From NCBI RefSeq assembly GCF_025938095.1, contig NZ_JAPCZF010000001.1:682001-746000 (forward strand): DNA of 64,000 nt. Direction: 5' to 3'. Position numbers and translations under genes: made by a program. The notes beneath the pieces are model-generated. The model worked only from the letters and a program-made list of their open reading frames with translations, was not told where the DNA came from and made no database searches. Source of the DNA: Novosphingobium sp. JCM 18896. Lineage in GTDB: Bacteria > Pseudomonadota > Alphaproteobacteria > Sphingomonadales > Sphingomonadaceae. This document shows, piece after piece, positions 20,451-28,517 of the stretch. Positions within the stretch are counted from its first letter, which is position 1, and each line of letters begins with the position of its first letter.

Positions 20451-21221
20451 ATGACGGCAACGCGTGTCCTCGCGCTCGAAGGCGTCAACAACTTCCGCGA
20501 CTATGGCGACTATGCCGTCTCCGGCGGCGGCCGCATTCGGCGCGGTGCACTCTGGCGCTCGGGCCAGCACGTCGGCGCCAGCGACGCCGATCTCGACGTG
20601 ATCGCGGGTCTTGGACTGACGACGGTCACCGACCTGCGCGGCGACAGCGAGCGCAGGCTCAACCCTTGCAGGCGTCATGCGAGCTTCACTGCTCAAGTGC
20701 TTACCTGTGATGGAGAATCGGCGGCGCTCGCTTCGCACATCGACGCCGCGAAGGGCGTGCTGACCGAAGCCGATGCGCGCGGCGCGATGCGCCGGCTCTA
20801 TGCCGAGATGCCCTATCGCGCGAACCTCGTCGCCGTGCTCCAGCGTCACTTCGCGGCGCTGGCTGAAGACGGGGTGAGCCTGATCCACTGCTTCGCCGGC
20901 AAGGACCGCACCGGGCTTTCGGTGGCGCTGACGCACCACGTCCTCGGCGTCCACCCCGATGACGTCATGGCGGACTACCTGCTGACCAACACGGTCATGG
21001 CCGGCCGCGATTTCCAGGGGAAGAGCGGCAGCGACGCGTCGAAGTACCAGCGGATGGACGAGGCCACCAGCCAGGCACTGCGTGGGGTGAAGCCCGAATA
21101 TCTCGCCGAAGGCCTTGCCGCGATCCAGGCCAGCCACGGCAGCACCGATGCCTATCTCGCAGACGTGCTGGCGGTGGATGCCGCCATGCAGGAGAAAATC
21201 CGCGCTGCGCTGATAAGGTAA
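20451..21221 (+). CDS. Tyrosine-protein phosphatase (second of tandem pair)
   Basis: The 256-residue protein is clearly a paralogue of the gene just upstream: both start with VLALEG-NNFRDYG or close variants, share the RSGQH segment, the ADYLLTNT segment and HGSTDAYL. The catalytic loop is the standard HCFAGKDRTG with the His-Cys pair intact. ATG at 20451 lies 2 bases after the first gene's stop, with GGAGGG upstream inside that gene. The pair probably arose by tandem duplication and has since diverged, mainly in the region between residues 70 and 110. It is convergent with the next hydrolase gene, only 9 bases away. Confidence 0.87.
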   Translation: MTATRVLALEGVNNFRDYGDYAVSGGGRIRRGALWRSGQHVGASDADLDVIAGLGLTTVTDLRGDSERRLNPCRRHASFTAQVLTCDGESAALASHIDAAKGVLTEADARGAMRRLYAEMPYRANLVAVLQRHFAALAEDGVSLIHCFAGKDRTGLSVALTHHVLGVHPDDVMADYLLTNTVMAGRDFQGKSGSDASKYQRMDEATSQALRGVKPEYLAEGLAAIQASHGSTDAYLADVLAVDAAMQEKIRAALIR

Positions 21222-21230
21222 TTCAAGGAG

Positions 21231-22100
21231 TTATAGAAACTCTTTGATGTCGTTCATGAAGCGATCGAACTGGTCGTGATGGAGCCAGTGGCCGGCCTTT
21301 TCGTAGACCTTGAGGCTGGCCGTCCTGAAGTGGGCGAGCCGACCGTCCTTCTCGGGGTTCGAGGCGAAGCTGTCGGTGCCGTAGAACATCAGCACCGGGC
21401 AGGTGATCGCCTCCCACAGCTTGATCTGCTCGGCATAGGGCATGTCGGTCGCCGACCAGACGTTGAGGTAGTTGTCGAACTTCCACGACCAGGTGCCGTC
21501 CTCGTTGCGGCTGGCGCCGTGGATCGTCAGGTGGCGCGCCTGCTCGTCGCTGAGGAAGCCGTTCTCCTCCTTCATCCGCGCATAGGCGGCGGCGAGCGTC
21601 GGATAGCGGCGCGGCAGGCGGGCCGAGGCCTTGCGCTTGTCGTCGATCCACTTGCGCAACCGGTTGGCGGTGCCTTCGGCCTCGACCAGGTCGCGCTGTT
21701 CGGGCGAGGGGCCGAGGCCCTCGATGTTGACGAGCTTGCGCACCTTGTCGGGATAGAGCCCGGTGAAGCGCGTCGCGATGTTGCCGCCGAGCGAGTGCGA
21801 GACGATCGTCACCTGCTCGTGCCCGAGCGTGTGCACGAGCTGCGCGAAGTCGTAGACGAAGGCGTCCATGCCGTAGTGCCCCTCGGGCGACCAGGCGCTG
21901 TCGCCGTGGCCGCGCAGATCGGGGGCGATGACGTGCCAGTCCTTGGTCAGTTCCTCGGCGACCCAGTCCCACGACCGGCAATGGTCGCGCCCGCCGTGCT
22001 GGAGGATCAGCGGCGGCGCCTCGCGATTGCCCCAGTCGACGTAGTGGAGCCGCAGGCGCTGCGAGATGAAGCTGTTCGAGACGGGGCCGGTGGTACGCAT
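21231..22100 (-). CDS. Alpha/beta-fold hydrolase
   Basis: This 289-residue soluble enzyme has the canonical alpha/beta hydrolase layout: the oxyanion segment LILQHGGRD, the APDLRGHGDS loop, the nucleophile elbow SHSLGG, and a late His in AGHWLHHDQ. A helical cap of about 70 residues lies between. The overall look is close to epoxide hydrolases, haloalkane dehalogenases and C-C bond hydrolases, but no halide-binding Trp pair or other specificity mark could be assigned, so the substrate is open. It is convergent with the phosphatase pair and diverged from trxB over 263 bases. Confidence 0.85.
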   Translation of the reverse strand: MRTTGPVSNSFISQRLRLHYVDWGNREAPPLILQHGGRDHCRSWDWVAEELTKDWHVIAPDLRGHGDSAWSPEGHYGMDAFVYDFAQLVHTLGHEQVTIVSHSLGGNIATRFTGLYPDKVRKLVNIEGLGPSPEQRDLVEAEGTANRLRKWIDDKRKASARLPRRYPTLAAAYARMKEENGFLSDEQARHLTIHGASRNEDGTWSWKFDNYLNVWSATDMPYAEQIKLWEAITCPVLMFYGTDSFASNPEKDGRLAHFRTASLKVYEKAGHWLHHDQFDRFMNDIKEFL

Positions 22101-22363
22101 CGCCTTGGGATGCGACCACGAGGTCGCGACGTCAATCGCCTGCGTGGCTCTGTCGCTCCGGCGATGAATGCGGGCACAGACGACCGAACCATGGGCAGAA
22201 TGCTGGGCATAAGGCGTGCCTCCGCGGTTGCCAGGCGGCCGTGCGTCTGCGCGATAGGCGTCGCAGGATACCCGCCCTATCCGCGATGAAAGGAATGCTG
22301 CGCGCGCCGGCTTGGCAAAGGCGCCCCGCGCATCCTATCTCGCCAGCCAGCCGGAGGATTTTC

Positions 22364-23341
22364 ATGACCGTTCACACCACCCGCATGCTCATCATCGGTT
22401 CGGGGCCCGCCGGGCTCTCGGCGGCGATCTACGGCGCGCGCGCCGGCATGCAGCCGATCGTCGTCCAGGGCCTTCAGCCCGGCGGCCAGCTGACCATCAC
22501 CACCGACGTCGAGAACTATCCGGGCTTCCGCGACGTGATCCAGGGGCCCTGGCTGATGCAGGAGATGCAGGCCCAGGCCGAGCATGTCGGCACGCGCATG
22601 ATGTGGGACACGATCCTCTCGGTCGATCTCCAGTCGGGACCGCCGTTCCGCGCTATCGGCGACAGCGGCGACGTCTACGAGGGTGAGACCCTGGTCATCG
22701 CCACCGGTGCCCAGGCCAAGTGGCTCGGCGTCCCCGGCGAGCAGGAGCTCGGCGGCAAGGGCGTCTCGGCCTGCGCGACCTGCGACGGGTTCTTCTATCG
22801 CGGCAAGAAGGTCGTGGTCATCGGCGGCGGCAACACCGCGGTCGAGGAAGCGCTGTACCTGACCAACCACAGCCAGGACGTCACCTTGATCCACCGTCGC
22901 AATACCCTGCGCGCGGAGAAGATCCTCCAGGATCGTCTCGAAGCAAATCCCCATGTTTCAACGCTCTGGCACAAGAAGGTCGAGCGTTTCCTGCATGACG
23001 AGACCACGGGTGCGTTGCGCGCGCTGCTGCTGGTCGACACGATCACCGGCGAAGAGAGCGAGTTCGCCGCCGAAGGCGCCTTCGTCGCGATCGGCCATGC
23101 GCCGGCGACCGAACTGTTCAAGGGCCAGCTCGAGCTCGATGACAGCGGCTACATCGTCGTCCAGCCGGGCACGCCCAAGACGGCGATCCCCGGCGTCTTC
23201 GCCTGCGGTGACGTCATGGACCACACCTATCGCCAGGCCGTGACCGCGGCGGGCACGGGCTGCATGGCCGCGCTCGACGCCGAACGCTTCGTCGCCGAAC
23301 GCGAGTTCGAAGCGGTCAAGCTGGCCGCGCAGGCGGGCTGA
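22364..23341 (+). CDS. trxB: Thioredoxin-disulfide reductase
   Basis: The 325-residue flavoenzyme reduces thioredoxin with NADPH. It has the N-terminal FAD-binding GSGPAGLSAAIYGARA, the redox-active CATC (Cys137 and Cys140) followed by DG, the NADPH-binding GGGNTAVEEAL, and the C-terminal FAD motif FACGDVMD. Length and order match low-molecular-weight TrxB. ATG at 22364 has GGAGGAT 7 bases upstream. Its stop is separated from the convergent hydrolase gene by one base, leaving no room for a terminator between them. Confidence 0.96.
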   Translation: MTVHTTRMLIIGSGPAGLSAAIYGARAGMQPIVVQGLQPGGQLTITTDVENYPGFRDVIQGPWLMQEMQAQAEHVGTRMMWDTILSVDLQSGPPFRAIGDSGDVYEGETLVIATGAQAKWLGVPGEQELGGKGVSACATCDGFFYRGKKVVVIGGGNTAVEEALYLTNHSQDVTLIHRRNTLRAEKILQDRLEANPHVSTLWHKKVERFLHDETTGALRALLLVDTITGEESEFAAEGAFVAIGHAPATELFKGQLELDDSGYIVVQPGTPKTAIPGVFACGDVMDHTYRQAVTAAGTGCMAALDAERFVAEREFEAVKLAAQAG

Positions 23342-23342
23342 A

Positions 23343-24116
23343 CTAGCTTCGCAGCATTTCGAGGATCTGGTCGCTAAGCCATTCCTGTGAATGGCTTTCG
23401 ACGAAACTGTGCGTCGCATCTGGACAACGCCGGATGCGCGCATCGGTCTTGTCCCAGGCGGCGAGGAAGGCCTGCGCCGTCCGGTCGCGCTCGGCGACGA
23501 GGAAGCGGATCGGGCCGGTGAACTGGGCCACGCCCTGCGCGAGAGTCTGCGCCAGGCTGCTCGGCGGTGCCGGCTTGCGCGTGGCACTGCGCAGCGACGA
23601 CAGCAGCTTGCCGACCGAAACCTGACCGGTCAGCAGCCGCTTGATCGCGGCGGGATCGGCCAGCCGCCGCTTGTAGTGATCGCGCAGAACTTCGGGCGGC
23701 GGTGCGGCCTGGTCCTCGTCGATCGTCCAGGGGTTCGACAGCACGAGCCCGTCGAGCCCGGCACCGCGCGCGAGCATCAGCGCGCTGGCGCCATCGCAAT
23801 TGCCCCAGCCGATCACGCGTTCGACCTGCGGGCAGGCCTGGCGGAACGCGGCCAGTGCCGCGGCGATGTCGGGCGCGCGTGTCTCGAAGCCGCCGTTCGG
23901 GCCGTCGCTGTCGCCGACGCCGCGGTGGTCGAAGCGGAACACGGGGAAACCCGCGGCGGCGATCCGCGCGGCGAACAGCGCCTGGCCGGCCCAGGCGCCC
24001 GCGCGCAGCTCGTTGCCGCCGGTGACGATCAGCAGGCCGGTGGCGTCGGGGGCCTCGTCGAGCGTGCCGACGAGGGTCGCGCCTTCGCAGGCGAAGGTCA
24101 GGTGCCGCCGGCTCAT
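23343..24116 (-). CDS. Exosortase A system-associated hydrolase 1
   Basis: This 257-residue alpha/beta hydrolase-like protein has the pattern of the hydrolase-1 family found with exosortase A loci: LLIVTGGNELRAG at the oxyanion strand, FRFDHRGVGDS, and a nucleophile elbow reading GWGNCDGAS where the usual Ser is replaced by Cys. The late His may be HSFVES. Its reaction is unknown; a thioesterase or acyl-transfer role would fit the acyl carrier protein and acyl-CoA ligase next door. The ATG at 24116 overlaps the hydrolase 2 stop by 4 bases, and it is the last gene of the leftward arm of the locus. Confidence 0.85.
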   Translation of the reverse strand: MSRRHLTFACEGATLVGTLDEAPDATGLLIVTGGNELRAGAWAGQALFAARIAAAGFPVFRFDHRGVGDSDGPNGGFETRAPDIAAALAAFRQACPQVERVIGWGNCDGASALMLARGAGLDGLVLSNPWTIDEDQAAPPPEVLRDHYKRRLADPAAIKRLLTGQVSVGKLLSSLRSATRKPAPPSSLAQTLAQGVAQFTGPIRFLVAERDRTAQAFLAAWDKTDARIRRCPDATHSFVESHSQEWLSDQILEMLRS

Positions 24117-24784
24117 GCCTTGATCCCGATCGCGAGGATCGCCGCCAGCGCATCGGCCTGTTCGCGATCCTCGCCGGGATCGGCGCGCAGCCAGAGACCG
24201 CCACCCCCGATCGTGTCTTGCTCGATTACTTTGGAGACTTGCCCAGTAAGATGCTGGAATTCATCAATGAAGTCGGGTGAAAGCGCAAAGCCCGCGAGAT
24301 TTAGCCCCGACTCCATACCTTGATCGATTAGGCCATCATAGGTCTCCGTCACGCCCGCCTCGCGTGAACTTAGGATGCGCGCGCGGATCATTTGGCGGAG
24401 AATAATCGGCGCTCGGGCTGGCGCATAATGCCAGCTCTGCATGCCCGTCGGTGTTAGTAGCGATCCACCCCTGATGCCGAGAACGTGGCTCGCACGGAAG
24501 TGTGCCGCCGCCTCCGCCATGGCTGCGCGCCAGAGCGTCGGAGTCTGCGCTTCAAGGGGCTGAAGGCTCTCGTTGCAGCCGGGCAGGTCGGGCAGCATGC
24601 TGTCGATGCCTGCGCCGTCGAGCCGCCGCATGACCTCGACGGTCAGGCGGCGCATGCGGTTGGCCTCGTCGAACAGCGCGGGGACGATCAGCAGGCGATG
24701 CGCGCGACCGCTATCGAAGCAAAGCGCGTATTCCTCGGCGCGCGCGCCGTCGGCTGTGGGACAGGGCCAGGTGGCCGGTGTCAC
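24113..24784 (-). CDS. Exosortase A system-associated hydrolase 2
   Basis: The ~223-residue product resembles the second alpha/beta hydrolase of exosortase A loci: LLIVPALFDEANRMRR near the N-terminus, DLPGCNES, and GIRGGSLL where a nucleophile elbow should be. The expected nucleophile is Arg here, so it may be catalytically inactive or use another residue. The GTG at 24784 is chosen because it lies 10 bases after the acyl carrier protein stop; the longer frame upstream runs antiparallel in coding style through that gene. Function unknown, probably part of an acylation step for the polysaccharide. Confidence 0.78.
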   Translation of the reverse strand: MTPATWPCPTADGARAEEYALCFDSGRAHRLLIVPALFDEANRMRRLTVEVMRRLDGAGIDSMLPDLPGCNESLQPLEAQTPTLWRAAMAEAAAHFRASHVLGIRGGSLLTPTGMQSWHYAPARAPIILRQMIRARILSSREAGVTETYDGLIDQGMESGLNLAGFALSPDFIDEFQHLTGQVSKVIEQDTIGGGGLWLRADPGEDREQADALAAILAIGIKA

Positions 24785-24794
24785 GCGGCCCCGA

Positions 24795-25058
24795 TCACGC
24801 TGCGGCGCGCTTGGCCTCGGCGAAGACGAGCAGCGAGCCGTAGGTTTCCAGCAGTTCGCCGTCGATCTCGTCATCCTCGATCATGATGTCGAGGCGATCT
24901 TCCATCTCGGTGAGAAGCCCGGCGACCGCCATCGAGTCGAGCTCGGGCAGGTGGCCGAACAGACCGGTCTCCGCCGTGAAGCCGTCCGCCTGACCCGCCT
25001 TCAGTCCGAGGACGTCGGTGAGGATGCGGCGCAGAAGCTGGTCGGTATCGGTCTGCAT
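24795..25058 (-). CDS. Acyl carrier protein of the exosortase A locus
   Basis: The 87-residue acidic protein has the acyl carrier fold with the phosphopantetheine attachment Ser in ELDSMAVAGLL. Four helices are predicted around it, and acidic residues dominate helix 2-3 (MEDRLDIMIEDDEIDGE) as in typical ACPs. It lies between an acyltransferase and two hydrolases and opposite an acyl-CoA ligase, which together suggest that an acyl group is loaded on this carrier and passed on to the polysaccharide or a protein. It is not the fatty-acid synthesis AcpP, which would sit beside fabF. Confidence 0.9.
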   Translation of the reverse strand: MQTDTDQLLRRILTDVLGLKAGQADGFTAETGLFGHLPELDSMAVAGLLTEMEDRLDIMIEDDEIDGELLETYGSLLVFAEAKRAAA

Positions 25059-25109
25059 AAGCGTTCTTTGGCGCCTTTCTGGCCGTAAATCTGCGAAATT
25101 GCGCGGGCT

Positions 25110-26123
25110 CTAGCCACGCTTCCCGCGGCCCGCAAGGCGCTTGAGCGCGCGCTTGGCGAGAAATGGCCAGTTTTGCGGGGCTTCGGGCCGGATCAGGTCG
25201 AGCCGGTAGCGCGCGCGGACCTCTTCCATCCAGTCGCGCTTGTAGCCGTCGTTGCCGGTGCCGAAGTCGATCAGCCCGACCCCGTCGACGTCGATGACTT
25301 CGCGAAACAAGGCTGCGCTGAGCACGGTGCCGGGCGATAGCGGCTTGGCGTCTTCGCGGTGCGCGAGCTTGTGGATGAAGGCGGTGCCGCCCTCGACCGT
25401 CCACATCTGCGCCGCGACCGCGCGCCCCTCGGCATAGGCCACGCCGAGCCGTAGCCGGCCCGCCGCGCCCTCCGCCTGGGCGAAGGCGCGCAGGAAGTCG
25501 GGCGAACCTTCGCTGGGCTTCCAGCTTTCGCCGTAAATATCCTCATAGTCGGCCCAGGCTTCGGCATCGAACTGTTTGAAAATGCGCGTTTCGACTTTCG
25601 CAGTCTTGCGCTTGAGAGTCGTGCGCAACGGTCCCGGACGGCCGGCCAGATAGTCGTCGTAGCTGCGGCCCTGGAGTTGCAGGACGTGGTTGGTGTCGCA
25701 GGCTTCGCGCAGCGCGATCCAGCCGGCCTTGCGGAAGGCGGCTTCGGTAAGGTCGGCACTGCCATCCTCGCCCGGCAGGCCCGACAGGGTCAGGCGCGGG
25801 GCCCGCTTCGCGAGATCGCGCGCCAGGGCCGTCAGCAGTTCGGCGGTATTGGCGTCCGGCGAGGTGACCGGACGCAGGCGGAACGAATACCAGTTGGCCA
25901 GTCCTGAAAGTCCGCTCTCGGCCCGCTGAAGCGGAAGCACGGCGGTTGCCTTGCCATCGCGCGCGACGGCGAGCAGCGGGTCGATCCCGCAGTGTTCGGC
26001 CAGTCCCTGCCACCAGGCGAGCCGGTCGAAGGGTGCCTGCTGCATCTCGGGGGAAAGCAAGGCCGCGAGCGAGGCGTCCGATTGCACTTCCTTAAGATCA
26101 GCGTGATACTCGATGGCGATCAC
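25110..26123 (-). CDS. GNAT/FemAB-type acyltransferase of the exosortase A locus
   Basis: This ~337-residue soluble protein has the two-lobed GNAT-like FemAB fold; the C-terminal lobe shows YEDIYGESWKPSEG, GVAYAEGRAVAAQMW and the IDFGTGNDGYKRDW ending typical of the acyltransferase family found with exosortase A. It presumably transfers an acyl or aminoacyl group, perhaps from the adjacent acyl carrier protein. The GTG at 26123 is the best start; a longer frame to 26192 would overlap the divergent ligase gene. The intergenic distance to that ligase start is only 27 bases. Confidence 0.8.
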   Translation of the reverse strand: MIAIEYHADLKEVQSDASLAALLSPEMQQAPFDRLAWWQGLAEHCGIDPLLAVARDGKATAVLPLQRAESGLSGLANWYSFRLRPVTSPDANTAELLTALARDLAKRAPRLTLSGLPGEDGSADLTEAAFRKAGWIALREACDTNHVLQLQGRSYDDYLAGRPGPLRTTLKRKTAKVETRIFKQFDAEAWADYEDIYGESWKPSEGSPDFLRAFAQAEGAAGRLRLGVAYAEGRAVAAQMWTVEGGTAFIHKLAHREDAKPLSPGTVLSAALFREVIDVDGVGLIDFGTGNDGYKRDWMEEVRARYRLDLIRPEAPQNWPFLAKRALKRLAGRGKRG

Positions 26124-26150
26124 CCGCCCGTTCCCCCACTGGAGCCTGCC

Positions 26151-27677
26151 TTGCACGCCGACACCGAGACGACGATCCGGCCGCTCGACCATCTCGTGCT
26201 GCGGGGCGCCGAAGAAGCGCCCGCGCTGGTGCTGCGCGAGGGAACGCTTAGCTACAAGGCCTTAAGATCGCGTGTCTCTCGACTGGCGGCCTGGCTGAAG
26301 ACGCAAGTGCCCGAGCCGGGCGCGCGCGTCGCCACCTGGTCGGCCAAGGGCGAACTGACCTGCCTGATGCCGCTCGCCACGGCGCGCGCCGGCCTGGTCC
26401 ACGTACCGATCAATCCTCTGCTCAAGCATGCGCAGGTCGCACACATCCTGGCCGATAGCGGGTCGCGTCTGATCATCGGCACTCCCGCAAGACTTTCGAC
26501 GCTCGAACAAGGCGATGTGCCCGATAGCTGCGCTTCGATCGGAGAATCCGACGCCTTGGGCGCCGCGGCCGGGCTGGAAGCCGATCTCGAGGCATCGACA
26601 GCCGATCCCGATGATCTCGCGGCGATCCTCTATACCAGCGGTTCGACCGGCCGCCCCAAAGGCGTCATGCTCAGCCATGCCAACATGTGGCTGGGGGCCG
26701 AGAGCGTCGCCGCCTATCTCGGTCTCGCGCCCGACGATCGCACGCTGGCGGTGCTGCCGCTGTCGTTCGACTATGGCCAGAACCAGCTCCTCTCGACCTG
26801 GTACGCGGGTGGTTGCGCGATCCCGCTCGACTATCTGACCCCGCGCGACGTCGTGAAGGCGGTCGAGAAGCACGCGATCACCACTCTGGCCGCGGTGCCG
26901 CCGCTCTGGGTCCAGCTGACCGAGCAGGATTGGCCCGAGGAAACGCGGGCGCGGCTGCGCCGGCTGACCAACAGCGGCGGCGCGCTGACGCCCGATCTCG
27001 TCCGCCGGCTGCGCGCCCTGTTCCCGCAAGCGCGGCTTTTCGCGATGTACGGGCTGACCGAGGCCTTCCGCTCGACCTTCCTCGATCCCGCGCTGATCGA
27101 CACGCATCCGACCTCGATGGGCAAGGCGATCCCGCATGCCGAGATCCTCGTGGTCAACGATGCCGGCGCGATCGCCGCCGACGACGAAGAGGGCGAACTC
27201 GTCCACGCCGGCCCGCTCGTCGCGCACGGCTATTGGCAGGATCCCGAGCGTACGACCGAGCGCTACAAGCCCGCGCCTGCGGGCTCGCGCTATGGCGGCA
27301 TGGCCGTCTGGTCGGGCGACCGCGTGCGGCGCAGCGCCGATGGTCTGCTCTATTTCGTCGGCCGGCGCGATGCGATGATCAAGTCGGCGGGCAACCGCAT
27401 CAGTCCGCAGGAGATCGAGGAAGCCGCGCTCGCCACTGGGCTCGTTGTCGAAGCCGTCGCGCTGGGGCTGCCCGACGAGCGGCTCGGCCAGGCCGTGCAC
27501 CTGGTCGTCCGGCCGGTTGCGGGTATCTCCGACGTCGAATCAGAATTGCCGCGCAAGTTGATGCAAGAGTTGCCGAATTTCATGCAGCCCAAGGCGATTC
27601 ATTGGCGCGAAGCCATGCCGATCGGGCCGAATGGCAAGATCGATCGCACCGGTCTGCAGGCTGAACTCGCCGCCTGA
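26151..27677 (+). CDS. Acyl-CoA/acyl-ACP ligase (AMP-forming), exosortase A-associated
   Basis: The 508-residue enzyme belongs to the ANL superfamily and activates a carboxylic acid as acyl-adenylate. It has the P-loop-like motif AILYTSGSTGRPKG, the MYGLTEAFRST core motif A5, the hinge segment SGDRVRR and the final catalytic Lys segment PNGKIDRTGL. In exosortase A loci this ligase goes with the acyl carrier protein encoded divergently. The start is TTG at 26151, which has GGAG 6 bases upstream and gives the usual N-terminus; no ATG is well placed. It begins the rightward arm, but a 182-base gap separates it from the export genes. Confidence 0.88.
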   Translation: MHADTETTIRPLDHLVLRGAEEAPALVLREGTLSYKALRSRVSRLAAWLKTQVPEPGARVATWSAKGELTCLMPLATARAGLVHVPINPLLKHAQVAHILADSGSRLIIGTPARLSTLEQGDVPDSCASIGESDALGAAAGLEADLEASTADPDDLAAILYTSGSTGRPKGVMLSHANMWLGAESVAAYLGLAPDDRTLAVLPLSFDYGQNQLLSTWYAGGCAIPLDYLTPRDVVKAVEKHAITTLAAVPPLWVQLTEQDWPEETRARLRRLTNSGGALTPDLVRRLRALFPQARLFAMYGLTEAFRSTFLDPALIDTHPTSMGKAIPHAEILVVNDAGAIAADDEEGELVHAGPLVAHGYWQDPERTTERYKPAPAGSRYGGMAVWSGDRVRRSADGLLYFVGRRDAMIKSAGNRISPQEIEEAALATGLVVEAVALGLPDERLGQAVHLVVRPVAGISDVESELPRKLMQELPNFMQPKAIHWREAMPIGPNGKIDRTGLQAELAA

Positions 27678-27721
27678 TCGCGCGCCTGTTCCGTATTGGG
27701 ACGCAAGCCCGCTGGGTGTGC

Positions 27722-27733
27722 CGTTCCCGAACG
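27722..27733. promoter_or_regulatory. Short palindrome upstream of the polysaccharide export operon
   Basis: CGTTC-CC-GAACG is a perfect 5+5 inverted repeat 127 bases upstream of the export gene ATG, within the only sizeable gap of the rightward arm. It may be an operator for the export operon, but a 5-bp arm can arise by chance. Confidence 0.25.
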
Positions 27734-27859
27734 ATTAGCGGGCAGGGATAACGCAATATTCACCCTTTTTACCGATAGCTGCATCCGAAAACGTCTGACT
27801 TGCGCGCGGGAATGGGCCCGTTTCCGCCGCTGGTCCGGCACTGTTGAGGATGTGCCAAA

Positions 27860-28516
27860 ATGCCGAGTGACCGCTTCTTCCGGCTCCCCGTCGGACGACT
27901 ATTGGCCGGAAGCGCCATGGCCAGCCTGGCATTGTCGGGCTGTGCCGGTACGTCGAAGCCCGAGCTGCCCTCCGCCTCCTTCGTGGCGTTGCAGGAAGGT
28001 CCGGGCGAGGAATACGTCATCGGTCCGCTCGACGAGCTCACCGTTTTCGTCTGGCGCAATCCCGAACTCGGCGCGAGTGTGCAGGTCCGGCCCGACGGCC
28101 GCATCACCACGCCGCTGATCACCGACATGCCGGCCGTGGGCAAGACGCCCTCGATGCTGGCCGAGGACATCAAGCTCCAGCTCTCGCAGTATATCCAGGA
28201 TCCGCTGGTCTCGGTGATCGTCAACAAGTTCGCTGGTACGTTCAGCCAGCAGGTGCGCATTGTCGGTGCCACCGAGAAGCCGGCCTCGATCCCCTATCGT
28301 GCCAACATGACCCTGCTCGACGCGATGATCGCGGTCGGCGGCCTGTCGGAATATGCCTCGGGCAACCGCGCCAAGCTGATCCGCTTCGACAAGACCATGG
28401 GTAAGCAGCGCGAATTCGCGGTGAAGCTCGGCGATCTGCTCAAGAAGGGCGACAGCCGCGCCAACGTCATGCTGATGCCCGGCGACGTGATCATCATCCC
28501 CGAGAGCATGTTCTGA
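27860..28516 (+). CDS. XrtA-associated polysaccharide export lipoprotein (Wza-like)
   Basis: The 218-residue protein has a lipoprotein signal with LSGC (Cys28) and then the poly-export domain, with EEYVIGPLDELTVFVWRNPEL and the SLBB-like YRANMTLLDAMIAVGGLSEYA. Such outer-membrane lipoproteins form the export channel for capsule or exopolysaccharide together with a Wzz/kinase pair, which follow directly here. It is shorter than E. coli Wza, as usual for exosortase A loci. One base separates it from the chain-length gene. It begins the long operon that runs to 40763. Confidence 0.92.
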   Translation: MPSDRFFRLPVGRLLAGSAMASLALSGCAGTSKPELPSASFVALQEGPGEEYVIGPLDELTVFVWRNPELGASVQVRPDGRITTPLITDMPAVGKTPSMLAEDIKLQLSQYIQDPLVSVIVNKFAGTFSQQVRIVGATEKPASIPYRANMTLLDAMIAVGGLSEYASGNRAKLIRFDKTMGKQREFAVKLGDLLKKGDSRANVMLMPGDVIIIPESMF

Positions 28517-28517
28517 C

